Source: Tessaracoccus coleopterorum
GTDB taxonomy: Bacteria; Actinomycetota; Actinomycetes; Propionibacteriales; Propionibacteriaceae
DNA length: 64,000 nt
NCBI RefSeq assembly: GCF_011174705.1
Contig: NZ_JAANIJ010000001.1
Span: 2,542,001-2,606,000 of the forward strand
Direction: 5' to 3'
Shown here: piece after piece, positions 29,719 to 39,017 of the stretch
Position numbering within the stretch: the stretch's first letter is position 1
How the letters are laid out: the number at the start of each line of letters is the position of its first letter
The notes under the pieces: generated by a model
The model's input: only the letters and a program-made list of their open reading frames with translations
The model's database searches: none
Told to the model about the DNA's origin: nothing
Translations under genes and position numbers: made by a program

Positions 29719-31118
29719 ATGGCGCTGTCGTTGCGGCAGAAGCTCCTGCTGGCGACACCGCTGCCCGCGACGTGGATGTCGAATGTCATCATCCACAACG
29801 TCTACATCAAGTTCTACACCGACGTCATCGGCCTCTCGCCTCAGTATGTGGGCTGGGTCTACCTCGTCTTCAACCTGTGGAACATCCTCAACGACCCGAT
29901 CTTCGGCGTCATGCTCGACAAGATGCGGTACCGCCCGGGCGGGGCAAGTTCCTCTACGTCATGCGGCGCACCATCCCCTGATGCTCATCGGACTGGTAGC
30001 CATGGCCTGGAGCAGCCCTCGTGGCCGCAGGGTGTGATCTTCGCCGTCTTCCTGTTGGAGCTGTTCCTCTTTGACGTTGCCTCAACGCTCTACCTGATCT
30101 CCGCCGTCAGTTACGGATACCTGGCCGCTCCCAGCCGCGAGGACCGGATCGACGTCGAGGTGGTCAAGGCGTGGGTGGGTAACATCACCTCGGCCTTCGC
30201 GACCATCCTCGCCACCCAGCTCCTGGTGGGAGACGCCATCACCGAGCACACCACCGTGGCCACCATCCTGATGGGGTCGTCGTACTCAACGCCGTGCTCT
30301 ACCTCGTGCCCGCGATCAAGCTCAAGGACCCACCCGAGCTCTACGAACGCGGCGACGCCGGTGAGGAGGCGGCCACCTGGGCGCAGTTGCGGAGCGACGC
30401 GAAGTCGATCGTGACGATGCGGGCGTTCTGGGCCTGGTTCGGGTTCGGAACCACCGCGATGGCGCCGATGGGCATGTACTTCACGGCCTTCCTGTACCTG
30501 ATGGACCATGTGATCCGCAGCTCTGGAACCGAGGTGACCATCACCGACGTCGGCTCCATGGTCGTCGTGCTGGTGCTGCTTCCCTGGTGGCGCGGGCGAT
30601 CAAACGGTTGGGCAGCCGCACCGCCATCTTCATCGCCTTCGTGCCGTACCTGGGTGGGCTCGGCGCACTGTTCTTCGTGACGCAGTGGTGGCAGGTGCTG
30701 ATCAGCTACATGTTCATCATGACGGGGCGCTACACGATCATGACGGCGGGCGTCGCGCTGGAGGGTGCCCTCGTCGACGACAACGAACGGCTGACGGGAA
30801 CCCGCAAGACCGGCTCGTTCGCCTCGCTGCGAGCCCTGCTGTCCGCACCGCTGATCGGCACCCAGACCACGCTCTTCATGTGGATCATCGCCGCCTACGG
30901 CTACGACCAGACGGCGACGGTGCAGTCGGAGAGCGCACAGTGGGGATCAGGTTCGCGACGGCGGGGTGCCGATCATCCTCGGCCTGCTCGGCATCATCGC
31001 GTTGCTGTTTCTGCCCTACAGCCGGCGGGTGGAGGCCGAGATCAGCGAGTTCTCACGGTCCCGCCGGGGCGAGGGACGGCCTTCCGCGTGGGCGGCGATG
31101 GGGGCGAGCGGGCCATGA
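29719..31118 (+). CDS. GPH-type (MelB-like) sugar/cation symporter (four frameshifts)
   Basis: About 466 residues with roughly 12 hydrophobic segments. It opens MALSLRQKLLLATPLPATWM, and FYTDVIGLSPQYVGWVYLVF and WNILNDPIFGVMLDK match the GPH/MFS_2 family signature (IxDPxxG after the second helix). Shifts at about 29940, 30275, 30583 and 30945 each lie in G/C runs. It follows the GH5 remnant by 8 bases, so it may once have imported the glycosidase product. The stop is at 31116-31118. Confidence 0.82.
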
Positions 31119-31180
31119 CCCGGAACCGGAAGGCGAGATCCTGCAGGAGAGCACCCCGGGGATAAGGGGCTGGGAATGGG

Positions 31181-31202
31181 CTCCGCCGGGCGCCCGGCGG
31201 AG
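31181..31202. terminator. Perfect 22-base palindrome between convergent genes
   Basis: CTCCGCCGGGC pairs perfectly with GCCCGGCGGAG, with no unpaired loop in the linear sequence. It lies between the symporter stop (31118) and the 3' end of the DUF2249 gene (31217), so it is a probable bidirectional terminator. Confidence 0.65.
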
Positions 31203-31216
31203 TCGACGAATGTTGC

Positions 31217-31452
31217 TCAGGCCTCGGGCTTGCCGATCCGGACCCGCCACACGGTCGGGCCCTGCTCGAGATAGTCCCAGGTGAACTGGTTCTTGAACTC
31301 GGCGTCGAACTGGTACCAGAGGGCTTCGGGTCGTGGTCGTTGACCAGTTCGAAGCCCTTGCCCGACTCCAGGTCGTGGTAGTTCTGCAGGATCAGCTCGT
31401 GGCGACGCTGCGGCGGGTCGTTGCGCACGTCGAGTTTGGGGTCGTTGCTCAT
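31217..31452 (-). CDS. DUF2249 protein (one frameshift)
   Basis: Small protein of about 79 residues: MSNDPKLDVRNDPPQRRHEL, then LESGKGFELVNDHDPKP, LWYQF and TVWRVRIGKPEA, the DUF2249 pattern, related in fold to TusA-like proteins. One missing C in a CCC run at about 31325 breaks the frame before LWYQF. GGAGG precedes the ATG at 31452, which overlaps the upstream stop (ATGA). DUF2249 proteins often occur with hemerythrins and nitrogen-oxide metabolism; a hemerythrin gene lies 165 bases beyond the start of this pair. Confidence 0.78.
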
Positions 31453-31702
31453 GATTCCTCCGGGGTGGTTGGTGAACTGGTCGGATCGGGCCGCGTTGTC
31501 TGGGGAGACGGGCCAGGTAGTGCATCGCACCGTTGATCCGCTCGGCCTGCCGAGGGTCGACGTCGCGCAGCCTGAGCCAGGCCTGGGCGGCAAGCCGGTT
31601 GGCGGCATCGGGGTCACCAGACCGGCCAACTGCCCGCAGGGCCTTGATGAGGTAGCCGACCGTCGCATCGAGCGGCCCGTCGAGCCCAGCTTCGGTTGCC
31701 AT
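31449..31702 (-). CDS. Small helical protein upstream of DUF2249 (one frameshift)
   Basis: About 84 residues: MATEAGLDGPLDATVGYLIK, RAVGRSGDPDAANRLAAQAW, GAMHYLARLP, then, after a missing C at about 31507 in a CCCC run, a Thr/Pro tail ending in a stop that overlaps the DUF2249 ATG. Mostly amphipathic helices with no recognised domain. The ribosome site GGGAGAGG precedes ATG 31702. Operon position and overlap suggest a partner of the DUF2249 protein. Confidence 0.6.
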
Positions 31703-31718
31703 CTGCGCCTCTCCCTGA

Positions 31719-31741
31719 TTAACACGAGAAGTTCGTGCTAA
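31719..31741. promoter_or_regulatory. Palindromic operator upstream of the DUF2249 pair
   Basis: TTAACACGA (31719-31727), spacer GAAGT, TCGTGCTAA (31733-31741): a 9-base inverted repeat with one mismatch. It ends 17 bases before the ATG at 31702, so a bound dimer would cover the transcription start. Its size and shape fit an Rrf2-type (for example NsrR-like) or TetR-type regulator, but none is encoded nearby. Confidence 0.62.
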
Positions 31742-31864
31742 TGGGTACCTTAGCCCCGGTCGGTGTCGTCGGGTCAAGGCGTCCGGGACGGCGCGGGCCG
31801 GGCAGACGGGCACCAGGACGGACGTCCGGGTGGGGTCCGCCCGGCGGGGCGATGTCGTTGGTGC

Positions 31865-32359
31865 TCAGGCGTCCTGGCAGACCCAGCCGTCCGGCAGCGT
31901 GCCGCTGTTGAACAGCTCCCGCACGCGGCCGCGCTCACCGGCGTCGAGGTCGGTGTCCATGTGCGGGTAGATGATCGGCTCCTCCTTGGCGTTGTGGTTC
32001 TCCAACAGCGCCAGCAGTTCGCGGCAGGCCTCGTCCAGGTCCCCGCCGCTCGTTGAGGGAGCGGCGATGGAGCGTTCGAGGTCGTCCATGCGCCGCCACA
32101 ACTCACCGTGCTCACGCCGCATCACCAGCAGCGGCATCAGCAGCGGCCCGGGCGGCAGATGTGGGAAGACGATGTCCTCCTCGAGGTAGATGTGGCGACG
32201 CAGCGCCTCCACCGCGTTCAGCAGCGGGACCGCACGCCGGTGCGGGTCCGGCTCCGTCGAGGTGAGGAACTCGTCGATGGCCGCGTCGATCTGGTGGTGC
32301 TCCCGCGTGAAGGCCTCGGCGAGAGATACCTCGCTGGTGTCGGTCGGGCTCGTGCTCAT
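31865..32359 (-). CDS. Hemerythrin-like domain protein
   Basis: Complete frame of 164 residues. A four-helix bundle with di-iron ligands: EHHQID near residue 20, LRRHIYLEEDIVFPH (HxxxE), MRREHGELWRRM and NHNAKEEPIIYPH. It ends TLPDGWVCQDA. AGGAGG lies just before the ATG at 32359. Such proteins sense or buffer O2 or NO and commonly sit beside DUF2249 genes, as here. Confidence 0.88.
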   Translation of the reverse strand: MSTSPTDTSEVSLAEAFTREHHQIDAAIDEFLTSTEPDPHRRAVPLLNAVEALRRHIYLEEDIVFPHLPPGPLLMPLLVMRREHGELWRRMDDLERSIAAPSTSGGDLDEACRELLALLENHNAKEEPIIYPHMDTDLDAGERGRVRELFNSGTLPDGWVCQDA

Positions 32360-32445
32360 GCTCGTCCTCCTTGGACGGCCCGGCGGGTGCCGCCCGGCAC
32401 CGTGAGGGCCTGCCTCGACGATAGCGCGCCCGGCAGGGGTCGGCG

Positions 32446-32889
32446 TCAGGGCTTGCCGGCCGGGGGCTCCGCCGTGAGTGTCGCGGCGAGCCCGCGACGG
32501 TGGAGCCCGCCCCGGGCCCGCTCTGGCCCGGCATGCTCGAGCGCCGCCAGCCGCGTGTGTCCCTTCCGGACCTGCCGTCCCCAGCGGTGGACGGTGACGG
32601 TGAGGTCGCCTACGAGGTGCTCGAGGTCGGGCTGATGACCGGATCGCCCAGCCGGATCGCGGGACCGCCGGGCAGCCGCACGACCAGCCCCGTCACCTCC
32701 ACCCGCAGCGATCCCGCCGCCACGATTCCGCCGGCGAAGGCGACGCGCCGGCCGTCGGGTCGCTGAAGCGCCAGAAGTAGCCCTCCATCGCGACGCCGTG
32801 ATGGGCGCGCGTCGGGTGACCGAACGGCAGGTCGGCGCCCGTGCCCCGGTAGCGGGCGGGCAGGCCTGAGCCGCGGGTGAGGCGTCCAT
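32446..32889 (-). pseudogene. Tocopherol-cyclase-like gene with two large internal deletions
   Basis: Three separate pieces of one family appear close together. Piece 1: RYRGTGADLPFGHPTRAHHG then AMEGYFWRFSDPT, the tocopherol cyclase/carotenoid-hydratase-like N-terminus. Piece 2, at about 32750-32640: RRVAFAGGIVAAGSLRVEVT and RLGDPVIS. Piece 3, at about 32630-32446: DLEHLVGDLTVTVHRWGRQV and RLAALEHAGPERARGG. Full proteins of this type, as I recall them, are over 300 residues; here about 145 remain, so roughly 140 and 50 residues are missing at the two joins. Decay or assembly collapse. Confidence 0.58.
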
Positions 32890-32893
32890 CGGG

Positions 32894-33356
32894 CTACCGG
32901 GCCCGACGCTCGACGCGTCGCCGGTCGGCCAGGTGGGCCTCGCGCAGGAGCTCGAGGACGCGAGCGGTTGTCGCCGGAGCGGGGTTCACGATGCTCACCC
33001 AGCCGTAAGCGCCGTAGAGCGGGTGCGGGATGAAGGCGTCGGCCAAGCTGTAGTCGATGCTCGCCGCGTCGATCTCTGCGGGCGGGTAGCCAAGCAGCTC
33101 CGTGAACCGTTGCGTCCCGACGTGGATGTTCAGCCGCCAGCGGTCGGGGCGTCGAGTCGGGAGGCGGCGTCGTCGGATAGTCCTTGGTGACGATCGTCGC
33201 GTAGCCCTGCCGGTTCGTGGGCACCACGCCGTCGGGCGCGTAGTAGAAGAAATGGTCGCCCCAGGAGATCTCGGGGTGCCCGCTGCCGGGCGCTGGTGCC
33301 AGTTCGAGGACGCCGTCGAATCCCCGGACCTCGGCGAGGATCTGTTCCATGGACAT
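32894..33356 (-). CDS. DUF6194-like protein (one frameshift)
   Basis: About 155 residues: MSMEQILAEVRGFDGVLELA, SWGDHFFYYAPDGVVPTNRQ and GYATIVTKDYP. After a shift at about 33165 it continues RWRLNIHVGTQRFTELLGYP, ADAFIPHPLYGAYGWVSIVN and REAHLADRRRV, with a stop at 32894-32896. The ligand-free beta fold resembles small DUF6194/YjbR-like proteins. Function unknown. It is 4 bases upstream of the cyclase-like remnant. Confidence 0.68.
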
Positions 33357-33427
33357 GCGACCAGTATGGGCGTGTCGGGGAGTACAGGTTCGGGACCAGC
33401 CGAACCGGTAGATCTCCGCAGGGAGGG

Positions 33428-33840
33428 TCAGCCGAACTGCACGAACGCCTGAATCGGCTCCGACAGGTTACGCACCTCGGTGAACCCATGGCCTCGTAGA
33501 ACGCTGTCTGGCGAGGCTCGTCGTCCGTGAGCAGAAGCTTCTGCCGCACGTCTCCGAAGGGTTCGAACACCAGCCGGAACAGCTCCCGGCCGATGCCGGA
33601 GCGCTGGTGTTCAGGGACGACCAGGATGTCCTGCAGATAGACGATGGTCAGCCCGTCTCCCACGACCCGGGCGAGGCCGACGAGCCGATCGTCGTCCCAG
33701 GCCGTCACCACCGCCAGCGAAGCACTGATCCCGGCGGCGAGCCGTTGCGGATCTCTCGTGTAGGCCGCCCATCCCACCGAGTCGTAGAGGGCGGTGAGCT
33801 CGTCCTGGTTGGGGATGGTGTCGACGCGGTAGCTGACCAT
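33428..33840 (-). CDS. GNAT acetyltransferase (one frameshift)
   Basis: About 137 residues. MVSYRVDTIPNQDELTALYD leads to VVTAWDDDRLVGLARVV, the acetyl-CoA loop VPEHQRSGIGRELFRLV and TAFYEAMG. A missing base at about 33488 (GGG before TTC) breaks MGFTEVRNL; restored, the protein ends FVQFG at 33428. The substrate is unknown. Divergent from the TDT transporter. Confidence 0.82.
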
Positions 33841-33954
33841 CCGGTAAACCCTATCGAAGCCTCACGTGTGAGGGCGGGCGCAATGGTGCGGAAAATACCC
33901 GGGCTGTTTCGTGCTCGAAGGGTCATGGAGGCAGGCGGAGCCGTAGCGTTGGGC

Positions 33955-35079
33955 ATGGAGACAGCGACCCGGGTGGGCGCCCACCACGGCTGGGTGGCGC
34001 GCGCCGTCGAGACCCTGTCGCCCGGCTACTTCGCGATGGTGATGGGGACGGGCATCGTCTCCATCGGGCTGCACGACCTTGGCTGGTCGGGCTCTCGCTG
34101 ACGCTGCTGATCGTCGCGGCCGTCTCCTACCTCGGCTGTGGGTTCTGTACGTATGGCGGGCGGTGTCGTTCCGGCAGGCGATGCTGCATGACCTCCGGAG
34201 CCCCGAGACGGCCTTCGCCTATTTCACGGTCGTGGCCGCCACCGACGTGCTTGCGGTCCGGTTGCTGGCGGAGGGTTTCACAGGAGTGGCGGTCGCCCTG
34301 GTTGGGTTCGCGGCGCTGGTGTGGTTCGTCTTCGGGTACCTCCTGCCGTGGCAGGTGCTGATGCGGCGCGACGGGCGGCCGATCCTCGCACGGACCAATG
34401 GCACCTGGTTCATCTGGGCCGTCGCGAGTCAGTCGCTCGCCATCGGTATGAGCATGCTGCAGCCGCTGGCGGGACGCGGGCAGGCGTGGGTGGCGCTGCT
34501 CGCCGTCCTGTCCTGGTCGGTCGGGGTGGCGCTGTACGCCGCGGTCGCGATGCTGGTGCTGCTGCGCATCGTGCACTTCGGCATCACGGCGGAGCAGTTC
34601 GAACCGCCCTACTGGGTGACGATGGGCGCGATGGCCATCGCGGTGGTGGCGGGCAGCCGGATCGTCGAGATGGAGCCGACCCCGATGGTCGAGGCGACCG
34701 GTCGGCTGATCGCCGGCACCGTCGCGATCTTCTGGACCTTCTGCCTGTGGCTCATCCCGATGCTCATCGGAGCCGGATTCTGGAGGCACGTCAGGCACCG
34801 GGTGCCGCTGCGGTATGTGCCGACGCTGTGGTCGATCGTGTTTCCCGTCGGCATGTTCGCGGTCGCCTCGATCAATCTGGGGCGCGTCGACAGGCTCCCG
34901 ATCGTCGAGGGCATCGGCTCGGTGACCCTGGTCGTGGCGGTGCTGGTGTGGGTGGTGGTCTTCGTGGCGATGCTCCGGCACGTCGTGCGTGTCGCCACCG
35001 GCCGGGCGGCAGCCCTGCCCTCGGGCCGGGCGGCTCGACGGTGGCAGAATCTGTCCATGGCTTCGCTCCAGACGCTTGA
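33955..35079 (+). CDS. TDT-family (TehA/dicarboxylate-type) transporter (two frameshifts)
   Basis: About 374 residues with roughly ten membrane helices. The opening VETLSPGYFAMVMGTGIVSI is the TDT signature. Later blocks include TGIVSIG, GTWFIWAVASQSLAI and LIPMLIGAGFWRH. Shifts occur at about 34085 and about 35025; after the second, the frame ends AESVHGFAPDA at 35079, overlapping the next gene by 23 bases. The substrate could be C4-dicarboxylate, tellurite-related or sulfite. Start taken at ATG 33955; 33925 is also possible. Confidence 0.8.
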
Positions 35080-35583
35080 GGACGGGCAGCGCCGGGTCGT
35101 CGCCCGCTGGGCCGCCGCGTGCGCGGAGCGGGTGGTCGGGTTGTTCGTAGCGAACAGGGCCGCGGAGGCGCAGATCCGCGACGCGCTGGAACGCACCTTC
35201 GCCTACGCGGCGGGAGGCGGCAGTGCCGCCGAGGAGATCGCCAAGCGGATGATCGCGGTGAAGGCCGCCGGCACGGCCTCCACGCCTGCGGGCGCGGCGG
35301 CGGCGCGGTCGGTGGCCCAGGCCTCGGCGGTCGCGCACATGGGTGCCCACGCACTCGGGCCGCCGCCTACGCCGTCAAAGCGGTATCGCTCGGCGGCGAC
35401 GAGCAGACGGTCCGGGCCGAGATTGACTGGCAGCTGGGCCAGCTGAGCGCCGGCGAGAGGGACGTTCTGCGGCTCCTGCCTCCGGTCGGGTCGGACAGCA
35501 ACGGGCCGCTCGGGGCGGGGCTGCTGTCGCGGGGGATCCTCGGCGACACGATCCGGGAGATCCAGGCCACGCTCAACCGGTGA
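35057..35583 (+). CDS. Imm5-like putative immunity protein (one frameshift)
   Basis: About 175 residues, highly Ala-rich and helical: MASLQTLEDGQRRVVARWAA, CAERVVGLFVANRAAEAQIR, then AHAL and, after a shift at about 35362, GAAAYAVKAVSLGG and REIQATLNR. This matches the helical-repeat 'putative immunity protein' family seen in actinobacteria. No polymorphic toxin is adjacent, so it would be an orphan. It overlaps the transporter 3' end, and its own 3' end overlaps the convergent VOC gene by 11 bases. Confidence 0.62.
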
Positions 35584-36025
35584 CGGCGGCCGGTCGGCCC
35601 AACTCCTCCGCCAGGCCGAGCAGGATCCCTCAGGGCCGCGCACGTAACACAGCCGGTAGACGTCTCCGAATGCCACGACCTCCCCGACCGGCTCGACCCC
35701 GACCCCTGGAGACGCGCCAGGGTGTCGTCAAGGTCGTCGACGGTGAACATCGCGCGCAGGTAGCCGAGCGCATTGACGGGCGCCCTGCGGTGGTCGGCGA
35801 TGACGCCCGGCTCGATGAAGCGCGACAACTCGAGCCGACCGTGCCCGTCGGGGTGCGCATCATCGCGATCTCCACCCGCTGGTCGCCCAGCCCGGTCACC
35901 TTGCCGGCCCATTCGCCCTCGACGAACTGCCTGTCCTCCAGCGTGAGGCCGAGCGCCCCGAAGAACGCGACGGTCGCGGTGAGGTCCTCGACGACGATCC
36001 CGACGTTGTGCATCCTGATGCCCAT
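35573..36025 (-). CDS. Glyoxalase/VOC-fold protein (two frameshifts)
   Basis: About 150 residues in two beta-alpha-beta-beta-beta modules: MGIRMHNVGIVVEDLTATVA and FFGALGLTLEDRQ, then RAMFTVDDLDDTLARL and GDVYRLCYVRGPEGILLGLAEE. Metal ligands are plausible at His6 and at glutamates in VEIAM and GPEG. Shifts occur at about 35840 and about 35705. The substrate is unknown; many such proteins are lyases or antibiotic-binding. Confidence 0.82.
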
Positions 36026-36120
36026 CGGGTCAGCCTAGGTCGGCCTCGCCATGAGTCGGCCCGGCCAGGCAATCCGACGGCGCCGACCGGCCGTGTCGGG
36101 CCCGTGCGAGGATGTGGGCC

Positions 36121-36458
36121 ATGTCCACCCAGCGTGAGATGAACCAGAAGACGTGGGAGCGACTCGTGGGGCTCGGGTTCAAACCGGGCGACCCGCTCGA
36201 CGTCGACGTGTACTTCGCCGCGGAGAGCGGCGGTGACGCCGGCGCCGTCGAATCGGCGCTCGAGCGGCGCGGTTACGAGGTCGACATCTCCACTGCCCGG
36301 GTGGGGATCATCCGCCGGCGCACCGAGTGGACGGTGGGGCCAGCCGCAGGTTCGACGCCGTCAGCCTCGATGTGCTCGATGCCCTCGTCGACGAGATGGA
36401 GGATCTGGCCGTCGACACCGGCACCGCGTTCGACGGCTGGGGAGCCGAGATCGGCTGA
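36121..36458 (+). CDS. RraB-family (RNase E inhibitor-like) protein (one frameshift)
   Basis: About 112 residues: MSTQREMNQKTWERLVGLGF, VDVYFAAESGGDAGAVESAL, then, after a shift at about 36342, RRFDAVSLDVLDALVDEMED and AFDGWGAEIG. The pattern of a two-strand start, helix and DGWG end matches the RraB/DUF695-like ferredoxin fold. In enterobacteria RraB restrains RNase E; the actinobacterial role is unproven. Confidence 0.65.
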
Positions 36459-36465
36459 GCCCGGC

Positions 36466-36907
36466 TCAGTCGGGCCTCGGACGGCGCCGGTTCTGCTTCG
36501 TCTCCGCCCGTGACCGTTTGGCGCTCAGCCTCCGCAGCTGCGAGCCGCGGGTCGGCCGCGTGGCGCGGCGGGCCTTCGGTGGCGGAGCAAGGGCGTCCCG
36601 GAGCAGCGCCGCCAGCCGGAGCCGGGCCGTCGCCCGGTTACGCAGCTGCGACCGGTGCTCCGCCGCGCTCACGGTCAGGGTCGTTCCCACGAGCCGCTGC
36701 TCGAGGTGGATGAGGGCCCGTTGGCGCTGCGCGTCGGTCAGGCCGGTGGTCGCCGCCACATCGAGGGTGAGCTGGACGCGCGAGTCGCTGGTGTTGACCC
36801 CTGGCCGCCCGGGCCGGAGGCATGGGAGAACTGCTCCACCAGATCCCGGGCCGGGATTCTCAGCCCGCTCGGGATGCCGGGCCCGGCGGCACGTGCAGGT
36901 CGTCCAT
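36466..36907 (-). CDS. arfB: ArfB-type peptidyl-tRNA hydrolase (two frameshifts)
   Basis: Rescues stalled ribosomes by hydrolysing peptidyl-tRNA. The catalytic GGQ is in FSHASGPGGQGVNTSDSRV, close to the N-terminus as in ArfB/ICT1. The basic C-terminal tail RSRAETKQNRRRPRPD binds the empty mRNA channel. Shifts at about 36885 and about 36800 separate MDDLHVPPGP, the GGQ segment and the QRALIHLEQRLVG body. About 146 residues. Confidence 0.88.
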
Positions 36908-36970
36908 GGTTACGAGTCTGCCGCAGAAGCCGGAACAGGGTGAACCCGGACGCCCGATGACGGAGCGACG

Positions 36971-37663
36971 TCAGCCCTCGAAGACGATCGGCCCGGGTTG
37001 CAGGCCCTCGAGCCAGATCCGGGTCTCCCTCACGTGCTGCATCGCGAGGAAACGCGCCGACTCGGGTCACGCTCGGCGATGGCCCGCGCGATCTGGACGT
37101 GCGCCTCGTCCGAGATCTCCTTCAGCTCATGCCCGTGGGCCATCTCGAAGATCCGGTAGTCCTGCCCGCGACGGCGGATCGCCGACAGCAGAGAGGCGAT
37201 CACCTCGTCGCCCGCGCCGCGGATGATCATGCCGTGGAAGTCGGCGTCGAGGGTCTGCGCCCGATTGTTGGGCACCTCGGCGCGCAGCTCGAGCGCGAGC
37301 TCCATGAGCCGCTCGCACTCCCCGTCCGTGAGCTTCGCGGCGGCCGCCGCGGCGACGTGGCCCTCCAGGACCTCCCGCAGAGGGAAGAGTTCGATGAACC
37401 GGGGAGCGGCAGCAGGGCACGACCATCTTCAGGCCCGCCATGATCTGGTCGGCATTCATCATCGAGACCGTCGGCCTGCTCCCCGGCCTGGAGTCCAGCA
37501 CGCCCGCCACTGAGAGCATCTTCTGCGCCTCGCGCAGCGAGCTGCGGGAGACCCCGAAGCGCTCGCACAGCTCCGCCTCGCTGGGCAGCAACTCGCCCAT
37601 GCTCAACTCGCCCGCGGCAATCATCCTTGCCAGAGAGCTTCTCGCCGTCTCGACCGCGCTCAT
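36971..37663 (-). CDS. FadR-type (FCD domain) GntR regulator (two frameshifts)
   Basis: Winged-helix regulator of the divergent catabolic operon. HTH: GELLPSEAELCERFGVSRSS and LREAQKMLSVAG. The FCD ligand-binding domain has REVLEGHVAAAAAAKLT, DADFHGMIIRGAG and the helix ISDEAHVQIARAIAERDP, supplying the Asp/His metal site. Shifts occur at about 37400 and about 37045, and the stop is at 36971. The start is 37663 (ATG) or 37684 (GTG). Two TTGTCAGACAA sites lie upstream, so autoregulation and control of the 37798 operon are expected. Confidence 0.85.
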
Positions 37664-37706
37664 GGAGGTCCCGTCGTGTCCCACGTGACAATCATGCCCA
37701 TTTGGC

Positions 37707-37721
37707 GATTGTCAGACAATC
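37707..37721. promoter_or_regulatory. FadR-type operator 1
   Basis: Perfect 15-base palindrome GATTGTCAGACAATC. The core TTGTCAGACAA fits the FadR-subfamily rule TNGTNNNACNA. It is 44 bases upstream of the regulator ATG at 37663, suited to autoregulation. Confidence 0.78.
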
Positions 37722-37767
37722 ATGTAACGATTCGGTCACTTTGGGTGACGCAGTGAGGTGGTCACCC

Positions 37768-37783
37768 CATAATTGTCAGACAA
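37768..37783 (+). promoter_or_regulatory. -10 box with FadR-type operator 2 for the 37798 operon
   Basis: CATAAT (37768-37773) is a good -10 hexamer. TTGTCAGACAA (37773-37783) overlaps its last base and runs into the AAGGAGG ribosome site of the gene at 37798. The operator core is identical to that at 37709-37719. A bound repressor would block promoter and transcription start. No strong -35 was identified. Confidence 0.76.
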
Positions 37784-37797
37784 GGAGGTCTGATCGC

Positions 37798-38991
37798 ATG
37801 GCAGTCGCCGCTCAGCCGGGGAACGATCCCCAACCCCGTTGGTCGCTGGATCCGCGGGTCAAGCACCTGAACCACGGGTCGTTCGGGCCGTCCCCGTCGC
37901 CGTCCAGGAGGAGCAGGACCGGCTGCGCCGGCTGGCGGAGTGGAACCCGGTGCGCTGGTTCGCGAGCCTCGCGCCGCAGATCGGGGAGGCCCGCGAGGAG
38001 ATGGCCGCGCTGTTGAACGTGCCGCGCGGCAACCTCGCCTTCGTGCTCAACGCCTCGGCCGGTGCGTCCGTCGTGTTCCAGGCGTTGATGGACCGCGGGC
38101 CCGTCGACGTGATGGTGACCAACCACGGCTACGGAGCCGTCACGATGGGTGCCGAGCGAGTCGCGCGCCGCACCGGCGGCACGGCCACGACGGTGTCGAT
38201 CCCGCTGGCGGCGACCGGGCCCGAGGCGTTCGCCCTCGTGGCGGAGGCGATGGAACAGACCCGCCCGACGCTGCTGGTGATCGACCAGGTCACCTCGGCC
38301 ACCGCCCGCGAGTTCCCCGTCGACGACATCTGCCGGCGGGCGCGGGAACTCGGCGTCCTCACCCTCGTCGACGGCGCCCACGCGCCCGGCGTGATGAGCG
38401 ACCCGATCTGCCGCGAGGCCGACTACTGGTGGGTAACCTCCACAAGTTCGTCTGCGCGCCCCGGGGCGCCGCCGTCCTCGTCTCGCGGGGGACGGGCAGG
38501 AGCTCTTCCCCGTCATCGACTCCTGGGGCGCGCCGCACCCCTTCCCGCAGCGCTTCGACCACTCGGGCACCTTCGACGCCACCCCTGGCTGACGGCCCCT
38601 TCGCGTGGCGCCATCTCGACGCGGCCATCGGGTGGGACACCATCCGCGCCACCTCCGCGGCGCTGCTCGCCGAGGGTTGCGCCGTCGTCGCCGACGCACT
38701 CGACGGGCTCGTCGAGGTGCCTCTCCCCGATGTCGGCCAGAGCGTCGGACCGCTGAGACTCGTCGGCCTGCCCGGAGACCTGGGCTCGACCCACCCGAGG
38801 CGGACGCGCTGCGCGTGCCCTTCAGCGATGCGACCGGCATCGGCATCGCCTTCACGAACTTCGAGGGCCGCGGGTACCTGCGGCTGTCGGCCCACGCCTA
38901 CAACGCCCTCGATGACTACCGGTACCTGGCCACGGTTGGGATTCCCCTCCTCAACCAGTGGTCGCTCGACAACAACAGGGGAATCGCATGA
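37798..38991 (+). CDS. Class V PLP-dependent enzyme, isopenicillin-N-epimerase-like (four frameshifts)
   Basis: About 398 residues. MAVAAQPGNDPQPRWSLDPR, KHLNHGSFG (class V substrate loop), NASAGASVVFQALM, DQVTSATAREFPVDDI, VDGAHAPG (Asp contacting the PLP ring) and NLHKFVCAPRGAAVL (PLP-binding Lys) are in order. The C-terminus has GYLRLSAHAYNALDDY. Shifts occur at about 37885, 38435, 38490 and 38790. AAGGAGG precedes ATG 37798. First gene of an operon with an ABC importer and a TK-like enzyme; the substrate may be an amino or sulfur compound. Confidence 0.85.
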
Positions 38992-39017
38992 CAGGCAACA
39001 AGAATCAAGGAGGATCC

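Noticed and set aside
31719..31741. Calling the palindrome an NsrR site
   Set aside because: The context fits nitric-oxide control, but I cannot match the bases securely to a known actinobacterial NsrR consensus and no regulator is adjacent; kept as an unassigned operator.
34127..35350. Minus-strand open frame of about 400 codons, rich in His, Asp and Arg
   Set aside because: Antisense to the TDT transporter and Imm5-like gene; low-complexity charged composition typical of the reverse complement of membrane-protein codons.
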